A DNA stretch of 64,000 nucleotides, taken from Leisingera aquimarina DSM 24565 (GTDB taxonomy: Bacteria; Pseudomonadota; Alphaproteobacteria; Rhodobacterales; Rhodobacteraceae). Positions 44,857 through 53,564 of this stretch are shown one piece after another. Numbering within the stretch: position 1 is the stretch's first letter; each line of letters starts with the position of its first letter. The DNA is taken from NCBI RefSeq assembly GCF_000473165.1, contig NZ_KI421504.1, positions 4,093,656-4,157,655 on the forward strand. Direction: 5' to 3'. Both the position numbers and the translations under genes were made by a program. The notes below the pieces were generated by a model. It searched no databases and had not been told where the DNA came from. It was given only the letters and a program-made list of their open reading frames with translations.

Positions 44857-47800
44857 CGTCCTTCACATGTGCCCTGATTGGCAATGAATCCCTTTTGATC
44901 GGCTGCGCCGATGCCTTGCTGGCGCGAGGTCACCAGATCCGGGCCGTGGTGTCGCAAGACCCTGATATCCGCAGCTGGGCCAAATCCAAGGGGCTGCCCC
45001 TGCTGGACACCCAGCAGCAGTTGCAAGACGGGTTCGACTGGCTGCTGTCAATCGCCAACCTGACGGTGATCCCGCAGGACGTTCTGACACTGGCCGACCA
45101 AGGCGCGGTGAACTTCCACGACGGCCCCCTGCCCCGTTACGCGGGCCTCAACACCCCGAACTGGGCGCTGATCAACGGCGAAGCGCAGCACGGCATCACC
45201 TGGCACCTGATCGAAGGCGGCGTGGACGAGGGCGATATCCTTTCCCAGCGGATGTTCGATGTGGCCGCGGACGAAACCGCCTTCAGCTTGAACTCCAAAT
45301 GCTACGCCGCCGCGATGGACAGCTTTGGCGAGGTGATCGCGCAGCTGGAAACTGGCGACCTGAACCGGCAACCGCAGGACCTGAGGCAGCGCCGCGTGTT
45401 CGCCAAATCCGACCGCCCTGCCGCAGGCGGGTTGCTGGACTTCTCCCGCCCCGCTGCCGAACTGGCACGGTTGGTCCGTGCCTTGGACACCGGCGGCTAC
45501 TGGAACCCGCTGTGCGCCGCCAAGCTGCGCGCGGACAGGGCAATTGTACTGACTGGCGCTGCAGAGGTGGCCGTTGGCTCCGGCGCCCCTGGCACAGTGC
45601 TGGACGTCCGTAAAGACAGCGTGGCAATTGCCACCGCGGATGGCGCGCTGGCGCTGTCCCGGCTGACCACGCCGACAGGCAAGCCGCTGGACGCAACCAG
45701 TCTGTTCAAAGCCGGGGACATGCTGCCGGCGCTGCCGCCGGAAGACGCCCGGACCATCACCGCACAGATGGCCGCCGCACAGCGCGGTGATAGCCACTGG
45801 CGCAAGACGCTTGCCGCGATGCAGCCGGTCCAAGTGCCGCTTGCCACAGATACCCGGGGCGCAGGAATTACCCGCCAGCAGATTGCCTTACCCGCCGCCC
45901 TCAGCGAAGAACAGGCGGCCGCCAGGGTTCTGGCTTGGGCCTTGCTCAGCAGCGGCGAAAGCGCTGCCGATGTGGCGCTTTCGTTTGATGGCACGATCGC
46001 GCTGCCGGGGCTGATCTCCGATTGGGTACCGCTGCAGGCGCGGCGGGAGGAGACGGTCTCCGGCCTCCAGGCGAGAACCGTTCAGGATATTGAAACAGCA
46101 AGAAAATACGGCGGATTCGCCGAAGACCTGGCAGCCCGCGCCCCGGAGATCTCCGCCTTCTCTCACCCGGCCATAGGTCTGTCTCTGGATAAGGACGGCC
46201 CAGTTCAGGGCTGCACCGCTACCGTCACACTCTGTGATGGCACACTGGCGCTGCATACAGACAACGCCCGGCTGGACGAACAGACCGCTGAATTGCTGGC
46301 CGCCCGGCTGGCTCTGGTTCTGAACACCCTGGCCGATGATTCAGACCAACTGGTCGCAGACCTACCCATTCTGCCCGAGGCCGAGCGCAAGCTGCTGCTG
46401 GAGGACTGGAACCAGACCGCTGCGGACGCCCCCGCGGATCTGACCATCCACGCCGCGTTTGAAGCCCAGGCAGCCCGCACCCCGAACGCCGCGGCGCTGG
46501 TGTTCGAGGACCAGTGCTTCACCTACGCCGAAGTGAACGCTCGCGCCAATGCTGTGGCCGCACGTCTGCGTGAAATGGGCGTGAAACCTGGCACGCATGC
46601 GGGCATCCATATCCGCCGCACGCCCGAGCTGGTCTTTGCCGCCCTAGGTGTCATGAAGGCCGGCGGCGCTTATGTGCCGCTGGATCCCGCTTACCCTGCT
46701 GACCGGATTGCGCATTACATCAGTGACAGCCGGGCGCAGGTGATTGTGACGCAATCCGCACTGGCCGGCAGCCTGCCCGCCTTAGACGCCAAGGTGCTGG
46801 AAATCGAAATGGTCCCCGCGGGGACAGACGCAGAAAACACCTATGGCGGTGCTGCCGGCAACGATCTGGCCTATATGATCTATACCTCCGGCTCCACCGG
46901 CCTGCCCAAGGGGGTGATGGTCACCCATGCCAACGTGACGAATTTCTTCACCGGTATGGACGCCCGCATCCCGCATCAACCCGGCGATGCCTGGCTGGCG
47001 GTCACCAGCCTTAGCTTTGACATTTCGGTTTTGGAGCTGTTCTGGACCCTGTCGCGCGGCTTCAAGCTGGTGCTGTCCAGCGACGAAAGCCGGCTGGAGC
47101 TGTCCAAGGGGCCGGTGGCCCTCAGCAGCCGCAAGATGGATTTCAACCTGTTCTACTGGGGCAATGACGATGGGCCGGGGCAGCAGAAATACCACCTGCT
47201 GCTGGAAGGCGCCAAGTTCGCCGACCAGCATGGTTTCAACGCAGTCTGGACGCCGGAACGGCACTTTCACGCCTTTGGCGGCCCCTACCCGAACCCCTCG
47301 GTAACCGGTGCCGCGGTCGCGGCGGTGACGCAGAACATCGGTGTGCGGGCCGGCTCCTGCGTAGCCCCCTTGCACCATTCCGCGCGGATTGCCGAGGAAT
47401 GGGCGGTGATCGACAACCTGACCGCAGGACGCGCCGGGATCGGTTTTGCCTCGGGCTGGCAGCCGGACGACTTTGTCCTGCGGCCGGAAAACACACCGCC
47501 TGCCAACAAGCCCGCGTTGTTTGAAAGCATTGAAACCGTGCGCAAGCTTTGGCGCGGCGAGGAGGTTGCCTTCCCGCGCAAGGACGGCAGCGAACACAGT
47601 GTAGTCACACAGCCTCGCCCCGTCTCCAAGGAACTGCCGGTCTGGGTCACCACTGCAGGCAACCCGGAAACCTGGCGCGAGGCCGGCGCAATTGGGGCAA
47701 ATGTGCTGACCCATCTTCTGGGCCAAAGCGTTGACGAGGTCGCGGGCAAGATCCGTCTCTACCACGACGCCTTGCGCGAGGCCGGCCATGACCCCGCGGA

Positions 47801-49430
47801 TTTCAAGGTCACGCTGATGCTGCACAGCTATCTGGCCGGAACCCGCGAGGAAGCCCGCCGGGTGGCACGGGAGCCGATGAAGGATTACCTGCGATCCGCC
47901 GCCGGACTGATCAAGCAATACGCCTGGGCCTTCCCGGCCTTCAAGAAGCCCGAAGGGGTGAAGAACCCGTTTGAGATGGACCTGGGGTCCCTGTCAGAGG
48001 AGGAGCTGGAGGCCATCCTCGACTTCGCATTCGAACGGTATTTTGAGGACTCCGGGCTGTTCGGCACCATTCAGAACGCCTGCCAGCGGGTGGAGCAGCT
48101 GAAACGCATCGGTGTGGATGAGATCGCCTGCCTGATCGATTACGGCATCGCGCCGGACGTGGTGCTGGAGGGGCTGAAACCCTTGGCTGAGGTTCTGCGC
48201 CTGTCGAACGCCCCGCAGCAGCTGGCGGCGGATGACTTCTCTTTGGCCGCCCAGATCGTGCGTCATGGGGTCAGCCATATGCAGTGCACCCCGTCGATGG
48301 CGCGGATGATTGCCGCTGATGAAGACGCCAGGGCCTGTCTGGGCCGGTTGCAGCATCTGCTTGTAGGCGGCGAGGCACTGCCGGGCGATTTGGTGCAGGC
48401 GCTGCAGGGGATAACCAACGCCGAGATCCTCAACATGTACGGCCCGACCGAGACGACGATATGGTCGACGGTGGAAAAAATCAGCGCTGCCCCTGCGGGG
48501 ACAGCCGGGATTGGCACGCCGATTGCCAACACGCAGGTTTACGTTCTGGACGAAAAACAAAGGCCTGTCCCCGCGGGGACACCCGGCGAGTTGTATATCG
48601 GTGGAGCGGGAGTCACCGCAGGCTACTGGCAACGGGAAGAGATGACTGCTGAACGCTTCGTGAACACTCTGTTCGCTGACACCCCCCTTTACCGCACCGG
48701 GGATCTGGTGCGCTGGACGGCAGGCGGCACCCTGGCCTTCCTGGGCCGCACCGACCATCAAGTGAAGATCCGCGGCCAACGGATCGAACTGGGCGAGATC
48801 GAGGCCGCGATGACAGCCTGCCCTGGTGTGACAGGGGCTGTGGTGGTGCCCCGCGGCGATGCCGGCAGCGAGCAACTGACAGGTTATGTCACGGCCTCCG
48901 CACCTGTTTCAGAGACCCTCGTGAAACAGGCGCTGACCGCGAGGCTGGCAGAGGTGATGGTGCCCGCCCATATCGTCACGCTGGAGGCCTTCCCGCTGAC
49001 CCCAAACAAGAAAATCGACCGCAAGGCGCTGCCGGACCCGCAGCCGGCGCGGGCCGAAGCCGCGAAGACTGCTCCGCTTGATGCCGGCGCGCAGGCCAGG
49101 ATCGCCACGGTTTGGAGCCGCATTCTGGGTGTCAGCGGCATTGGTGCGCAGGACAACTTCTTTGCACTTGGCGGCCATTCGCTGCTGGCGGTGCAGGCGC
49201 ACAGGGAGCTGCGCGAAGAACTGGGCGAGGCGCTGGGCAATGCGAGCCTGTCGATCACGGATATCTTCCGCTTTCCGACGCTGGCCGGGCTGGCAGCCCA
49301 TATCGAAGGGCTTGCAGGCACCCCGGCAAATGCGGAAGAACAGCCGCAGGACAGCGAAGGACCCGACCGCGCCGGCACCATGTCGAAGCGGCGGGCAATG
49401 CGTGCAAACCGCAGAGCAAGGACCGGATGA
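44853..49430 (+). CDS. NRPS with formyltransferase, half condensation, adenylation split by a luciferase-like monooxygenase, and carrier domain
   Basis: A 1525-residue megasynthase. Residues 1-290 form a formyltransferase domain with the catalytic Asn-His-Asp set N87, H89, D125. About 300-520 resembles only the C-terminal half of a condensation domain; there is no HHxxxDG. The adenylation domain (about 525-1390) has YTSGSTGLPKG near 673, FDISVLELF, NMYGPTETT, YRTGDLVRW near 1279 and the NKKIDRKAL lysine near 1385. Between the FDxS and NxYGPTE cores, about 760-1125, lies an FMN-dependent luciferase-like monooxygenase of the MupA/Atu3671 type (NLFYWGNDDG, ERHFHAFGG). The carrier has S1443 in LGGHSL. 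Prediction: one amino acid is activated, N-formylated and oxidised. Overlaps both neighbours by 4 nt. Confidence 0.92.
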   Translation: MTSFTCALIGNESLLIGCADALLARGHQIRAVVSQDPDIRSWAKSKGLPLLDTQQQLQDGFDWLLSIANLTVIPQDVLTLADQGAVNFHDGPLPRYAGLNTPNWALINGEAQHGITWHLIEGGVDEGDILSQRMFDVAADETAFSLNSKCYAAAMDSFGEVIAQLETGDLNRQPQDLRQRRVFAKSDRPAAGGLLDFSRPAAELARLVRALDTGGYWNPLCAAKLRADRAIVLTGAAEVAVGSGAPGTVLDVRKDSVAIATADGALALSRLTTPTGKPLDATSLFKAGDMLPALPPEDARTITAQMAAAQRGDSHWRKTLAAMQPVQVPLATDTRGAGITRQQIALPAALSEEQAAARVLAWALLSSGESAADVALSFDGTIALPGLISDWVPLQARREETVSGLQARTVQDIETARKYGGFAEDLAARAPEISAFSHPAIGLSLDKDGPVQGCTATVTLCDGTLALHTDNARLDEQTAELLAARLALVLNTLADDSDQLVADLPILPEAERKLLLEDWNQTAADAPADLTIHAAFEAQAARTPNAAALVFEDQCFTYAEVNARANAVAARLREMGVKPGTHAGIHIRRTPELVFAALGVMKAGGAYVPLDPAYPADRIAHYISDSRAQVIVTQSALAGSLPALDAKVLEIEMVPAGTDAENTYGGAAGNDLAYMIYTSGSTGLPKGVMVTHANVTNFFTGMDARIPHQPGDAWLAVTSLSFDISVLELFWTLSRGFKLVLSSDESRLELSKGPVALSSRKMDFNLFYWGNDDGPGQQKYHLLLEGAKFADQHGFNAVWTPERHFHAFGGPYPNPSVTGAAVAAVTQNIGVRAGSCVAPLHHSARIAEEWAVIDNLTAGRAGIGFASGWQPDDFVLRPENTPPANKPALFESIETVRKLWRGEEVAFPRKDGSEHSVVTQPRPVSKELPVWVTTAGNPETWREAGAIGANVLTHLLGQSVDEVAGKIRLYHDALREAGHDPADFKVTLMLHSYLAGTREEARRVAREPMKDYLRSAAGLIKQYAWAFPAFKKPEGVKNPFEMDLGSLSEEELEAILDFAFERYFEDSGLFGTIQNACQRVEQLKRIGVDEIACLIDYGIAPDVVLEGLKPLAEVLRLSNAPQQLAADDFSLAAQIVRHGVSHMQCTPSMARMIAADEDARACLGRLQHLLVGGEALPGDLVQALQGITNAEILNMYGPTETTIWSTVEKISAAPAGTAGIGTPIANTQVYVLDEKQRPVPAGTPGELYIGGAGVTAGYWQREEMTAERFVNTLFADTPLYRTGDLVRWTAGGTLAFLGRTDHQVKIRGQRIELGEIEAAMTACPGVTGAVVVPRGDAGSEQLTGYVTASAPVSETLVKQALTARLAEVMVPAHIVTLEAFPLTPNKKIDRKALPDPQPARAEAAKTAPLDAGAQARIATVWSRILGVSGIGAQDNFFALGGHSLLAVQAHRELREELGEALGNASLSITDIFRFPTLAGLAAHIEGLAGTPANAEEQPQDSEGPDRAGTMSKRRAMRANRRARTG

Positions 49431-50116
49431 CAGAGGCCGAAAACAAACTGGCAGAGCGGCTGGCATTGGTCCGGCCGCTTTTTGCCGCCGATGTGGCGCT
49501 AGCGGGGGCGGATCCGTTGGGTGCCCTGCCCGTACCGCTGGCAGAGGAAGCCGCGGGCCTGTCGCCCAGTGCGGTCGCCAAGCGGCGCAACGAATTTGCC
49601 GCGGGGCGCAGTGCCGCGCATCAGGCGATGCGGCAACTGGGCCTGCCCGCCGCTCCGGTGCCCGTGGGCCGCGACCGGGCGCCGGTCTGGCCCGCGGGGC
49701 TGGCCGGCTCGATCACCCATACCAAGAGCTGCGCCATGGCGGTGCTGGCGCAAGAGGGCAATGTTCAGGGTCTGGGGATCGACGTGGAAGAGGACACGCC
49801 GCTGAAGGACGAGCTGCTGCCTGCGATCTGTTCGGACCGCGAACGGGCCTGGCTGAAGCGGCAGGATAATCCCGGACAGATGGCCAAGGTGATCTTTTCC
49901 GCCAAGGAAGCCGCCTACAAATGCCAGTACACGCTGAGCCGGGCCTTCTATGGGTTCGACGGGATGGAGCTGGAGTTCGAACTGGCGGCAGGCGCGTATC
50001 AGGCCGTGTTCACTGCCGGCCGGCCGCCGTTTGCACGCGGCGAGGCGGTCTGCGGGCGCTTCGTGATTGGTGCCGGGCTGATCATCACTACGGCGGAAAT
50101 CCGGGGGCGCGGATGA
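49427..50116 (+). CDS. 4'-phosphopantetheinyl transferase (Sfp/EntD type)
   Basis: A 229-residue enzyme that attaches the phosphopantetheine arm of CoA to carrier-protein serines; the obvious clients are the PKS ACP and NRPS PCP next door. Visible motifs are RNEFAAGRSAAHQAM, SITHTKSCAMAVL, GIDVEEDTPL (metal-binding Asp/Glu) and FSAKEAAYKCQY (the WxxKEAxxK-like motif). Start ATGA overlaps the NRPS stop; the stop overlaps the next gene's start. The presence of a dedicated activator argues that the synthases are active. Confidence 0.93.
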   Translation: MTEAENKLAERLALVRPLFAADVALAGADPLGALPVPLAEEAAGLSPSAVAKRRNEFAAGRSAAHQAMRQLGLPAAPVPVGRDRAPVWPAGLAGSITHTKSCAMAVLAQEGNVQGLGIDVEEDTPLKDELLPAICSDRERAWLKRQDNPGQMAKVIFSAKEAAYKCQYTLSRAFYGFDGMELEFELAAGAYQAVFTAGRPPFARGEAVCGRFVIGAGLIITTAEIRGRG

Positions 50117-51051
50117 TGGGGCGGCGCGGGTTTCTGGTGTGTGGCGCGCTGAGTGCAGCGCTGGGGCTTATGGCCTTTGCAACACGCAGCCGCAGCGTGC
50201 CGGTTCCGCCGCCTCTCTCGCCGCCTGATGCCCCTTTGAAGGTGTTTCATCTGGGCCATTCTCTGGTCGGCCCGGATATGCCGCACATGCTGACGCAGCT
50301 GGCGCCTGCGGGGCATGGGTACAACAGCCAGCTGGGCTCGGGCACATCGCTGCGGGCGCATTGGGAACCGGATGAAGACATCCTCGATTTCGCAACCGCC
50401 AACCAGCCGCCCGTTTACCGGGACGCGCGGGAGGCCGTCGGGACCGGTGACTACACTGCTGTGGTGCTGACCGAGATGGTTGAGCTGCGCGACGCCCTCC
50501 GCTATTTCGGCGCTGCTGAATACGTCGCGAATTGGGCCGGGCTTGCGCGGGCGGCGTCACCCGGCACACGTATATATCTGTATGAGACCTGGCACAGGCT
50601 GGACGACCCGGATGGCTGGCTGGACCGGATCGACGGCGATCTGGAAACGCTGTGGGTGAACAAACTGCTGGGTCCGGACAGCCGCCGCAACCCGCAGCAT
50701 CCGGTCTATCTGATCCCCGGCGGACAGGTTCTGGCGGCGGTGGCGCGGGCAGCGGAGGCAGGGAAAATCGCTGGCCTGGCTTCACGTGAATCGCTGTTTG
50801 CCCGCACGCCCGCGGGGGAATTGGACACGATACATATCAATGATCTGGGGGCCTATGCGGTTGCGCTGACCCATTACGCGGTTCTGTACCAGCGCTCCCC
50901 CCTGGGCCTGCCGCATCAGCTGACCCGCGCCGATGGCATCCCGGCCCAGGCGTTTCCGGCAGAAGCCGCCGCCAAGGTGCAGCAGATCGTCTGGGACGTG
51001 GTGCGCGCCCTGCCCCGCACCGGTGTTGCCGCCGCAGGAGCGTCGGCATGA
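50113..51051 (+). CDS. secreted SGNH-hydrolase-like protein
   Basis: A 312-residue protein with a short N-terminal export signal (RRGFLVCGALSAALGLMAFA, twin-arginine-like). The SGNH-type nucleophile block is FHLGHSLVG (S50, GHSL in place of GDSL); the C-terminal block is DTIHINDLG with D238 and H241. Other parts (TEMVELRDAL, LYETWHRLDD) are shared with the downstream gene, so the two are related. Predicted activity is ester or acetyl removal from a saccharide or acyl substrate in the periplasm. Coupled to the PPTase by ATGA. Confidence 0.75.
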   Translation: MMGRRGFLVCGALSAALGLMAFATRSRSVPVPPPLSPPDAPLKVFHLGHSLVGPDMPHMLTQLAPAGHGYNSQLGSGTSLRAHWEPDEDILDFATANQPPVYRDAREAVGTGDYTAVVLTEMVELRDALRYFGAAEYVANWAGLARAASPGTRIYLYETWHRLDDPDGWLDRIDGDLETLWVNKLLGPDSRRNPQHPVYLIPGGQVLAAVARAAEAGKIAGLASRESLFARTPAGELDTIHINDLGAYAVALTHYAVLYQRSPLGLPHQLTRADGIPAQAFPAEAAAKVQQIVWDVVRALPRTGVAAAGASA

Positions 51052-53564
51052 CGCTGGAGGCGCTGATTACATCGGTTGTCGTGATCGGCCATTCGCTGTT
51101 CGGGACGGACAACCCGCAGATGCTGGACCAGCTTTTGGATGCGCGCGGACGGGCCACGGTGGAGGCGCAGATTATCAATGGCGCGCCGCTGAGCTATAAC
51201 TGGCAGCACAGCAGTACCGCCGAGGGCGTTGATTCACGTGAAAGACTGCGCCGGCCGGCGGATGCGGTGATTGTGACCGAAGCCATTCCGCTGGCCAATC
51301 ACCTGAAGTGGAGCGATACCGAAGGCGCTGTCACCCAATTCTACGAGCTGGCGCGGGCCGCAAACCCGGATGTGGACTTTTACCTGCAGGAAACCTGGCA
51401 CAGCCTGGACAGCGGCACCGGGGCCGAGGTGCCCTTTGACAAGGGGGCGGATGTGCCCTGGCGCGAGAGGATCAGCCAGGACCTGCTGCGCTGGCAAGCG
51501 GTGGTCGAAGAGGTTAATGCGGCCACCAGCGGCGCCGTGAAACTGCTGCCCGCGGGGCAAGCCATGGCGCGGCTGGAAGATGCGATTCTGGCGGGCACCA
51601 TGCCCGGACTCGGCAGTATCCACGACGTGTTCGCCGATGATATCCACCCCAACGCCACTGGGTTCTATTTCCTGGCGCTGCTGCAATATGCGGTGCTGAC
51701 CGGACAGAACCCAACAGGCCTGCCGCATCAGCTGAGCGACCGCTGGGGCAAGCCCTATCCCGCGCCGTCCCCTGAACTGGCGGCACGGCTGCAGGACATT
51801 GCCTGGGCTGCGGCCCAAGGCACAGAGGTGCGCACCGCTGCATTGCCGCCGGAGCCTGCCGCGCGTCCGCGTGAGCCTGCCCTGCCCGCGCTTAACACGG
51901 TAAAGACTGCGGACAGAACCGCGCCGCTGTCCAGCCCCGCCCGGCAGCCCGTCGCCATCAATCTGGCTGCAATCGCGGATTGGAGCACCCAGGCGCCGTT
52001 CCTGGATCATTTCAAATCCGCGCGCCCCTGGATCGGGCATCTGCCGAAACGCTGGGGCGGTGCGAATCACCAGGATCTTCTGGCCGCCGGGTATCTGGAT
52101 CCGGAGGGCTGGCCCACCGCAATCCCGTCTGAGCTGACGTCTATCGGCACGGTGATCCTGACCGATTTGCCGGAGGAGGCCGTCTCGCTTGCGGGCCGCT
52201 ATGTGCTGCGGTTCGACGGTCAGGGCATTGTCGAGGTTGCGGGCCGGGCAGAGAATGTGCGCTATGGTAAGGGCGAAGTGCGGTTTGACTTCACCCCCGG
52301 CCCCGGCCCGGTGGAAATCCGCATCCAGCGGACAGGGCGGCGCAGCGGGAACGGCGATGACTATGTGCGCAACATCCGGGTGATGAAGGAAGAGCACCTG
52401 GAGGCCTATGAGCAAGGTGCACTGTTCAACCCGCTGTGGCTGGACCGGCTGGATGGATTTGCCGCGCTGCGGTTCATGGATTGGATGGCCACCAATGACT
52501 CCGCCCAAACCGGCTGGGAAGACCGGCCGCGGGTTCCGGAGTATACTTGGGCGCTGAAGGGCGTTCCGGCAGAGATCATGCTGGAGCTGGCCAACACGCT
52601 GGGGGCTGATCCCTGGTTCACCATGCCGCATATGGCGGACGACAGCTATGTCCGGCAATTCGCCCGGCTGGCAGAGCGCGGCTTGGACGAGGATCTGCGC
52701 GCCTATGTGGAATATTCCAACGAGGTTTGGAACTGGCAGTTCCAGCAGGCCGCCTGGGCAGATGCGCAGGCGCAGGCACGCTGGGGCGGCGAGGGTCTGT
52801 GGATGCAGTTCTACGGCGGCCGCGCAGCGGAGATTGCGCAGATTTGGACGCAAATTTTTGGCGAGGAAAGCCGGCGGCTGGTGCGGGTGATTTCTTCGCA
52901 GACCGGTTGGCTGGGACTGGAAGAGCAGGTTCTGGCAGCGCCGCTGTGGAAAGCAGAACAGGCGGGGCGCCAAGGCCCGGCGGCCTACTTCGATGCCTAT
53001 GCGGTGACCGGCTATTTCGGCGGCATCCTTGGCGTCACAGACCGTGCCGGACACGTCCGCGCTTGGATCGCGGACAGCAAAGAGCAGGCCCGGGCGGTGG
53101 CGGCAGAACGCGGGCTGGCAGGCCCGGCGGCAAGCGCATTTGCAAAGGAACATCAATATGATGCAGCGACAGCCCAGGCCGGAGCGGAGCTGCGCGACGG
53201 GCTGATCTCGGGAGACGGCACCGATACATTGACCGACTTGCTGGGGCGTGTGCTGCCCTATCATGCAAGAATTGCGCAGAAACACGGGCTGGAGCTGATC
53301 ATGTATGAGGGCGGCAGCCATGTGGTCGGTATCGGCCCATTGGTGGAGGATGAGACTCTGACCCGGTTCTTCACCCATTTCAACTATACGCCCGAGATGG
53401 GCAGGCTGTACCGGGAACTTCTGGCAGGCTGGAGCGCCCTTGGCGGGGGCTTGTTCGCCGCCTATGCCGACGTCGGGGCGCCTGGAAAGTGGGGCAGTTG
53501 GGGCGCCTTGCGGGTTCTGAGCGACGAGAACCCGCGCTGGGATGCGCTGGAGGCCGTGAAGTGA
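51048..53564 (+). CDS. SGNH-like / glycoside-hydrolase-like fusion protein
   Basis: An 838-residue fusion. Residues 1-240 are an SGNH-like domain related to the preceding protein: GHSL with S16, TEAIPLAN, LQETWHSLD, and DDIHPN with D197/D198 and H200. A Pro/Ala-rich linker follows at about 265-300. The remaining part looks like a beta-sandwich plus a TIM-barrel of the glycoside-hydrolase kind: YSNEVWNWQ (E559) and IMYEGGSHV (E754) are candidate acid/base and nucleophile residues. Such proteins are often called cellulose-binding. No obvious signal peptide is seen, so either the start is wrong or export needs a partner. Coupled by ATGA. Confidence 0.75.
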   Translation: MTLEALITSVVVIGHSLFGTDNPQMLDQLLDARGRATVEAQIINGAPLSYNWQHSSTAEGVDSRERLRRPADAVIVTEAIPLANHLKWSDTEGAVTQFYELARAANPDVDFYLQETWHSLDSGTGAEVPFDKGADVPWRERISQDLLRWQAVVEEVNAATSGAVKLLPAGQAMARLEDAILAGTMPGLGSIHDVFADDIHPNATGFYFLALLQYAVLTGQNPTGLPHQLSDRWGKPYPAPSPELAARLQDIAWAAAQGTEVRTAALPPEPAARPREPALPALNTVKTADRTAPLSSPARQPVAINLAAIADWSTQAPFLDHFKSARPWIGHLPKRWGGANHQDLLAAGYLDPEGWPTAIPSELTSIGTVILTDLPEEAVSLAGRYVLRFDGQGIVEVAGRAENVRYGKGEVRFDFTPGPGPVEIRIQRTGRRSGNGDDYVRNIRVMKEEHLEAYEQGALFNPLWLDRLDGFAALRFMDWMATNDSAQTGWEDRPRVPEYTWALKGVPAEIMLELANTLGADPWFTMPHMADDSYVRQFARLAERGLDEDLRAYVEYSNEVWNWQFQQAAWADAQAQARWGGEGLWMQFYGGRAAEIAQIWTQIFGEESRRLVRVISSQTGWLGLEEQVLAAPLWKAEQAGRQGPAAYFDAYAVTGYFGGILGVTDRAGHVRAWIADSKEQARAVAAERGLAGPAASAFAKEHQYDAATAQAGAELRDGLISGDGTDTLTDLLGRVLPYHARIAQKHGLELIMYEGGSHVVGIGPLVEDETLTRFFTHFNYTPEMGRLYRELLAGWSALGGGLFAAYADVGAPGKWGSWGALRVLSDENPRWDALEAVK

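Noticed and set aside
45750-46420. Full condensation domain in the NRPS
   Set aside because: Only the C-terminal half is recognisable; there is no HHxxxDG. The HHSAR sequence further on belongs to the monooxygenase domain.
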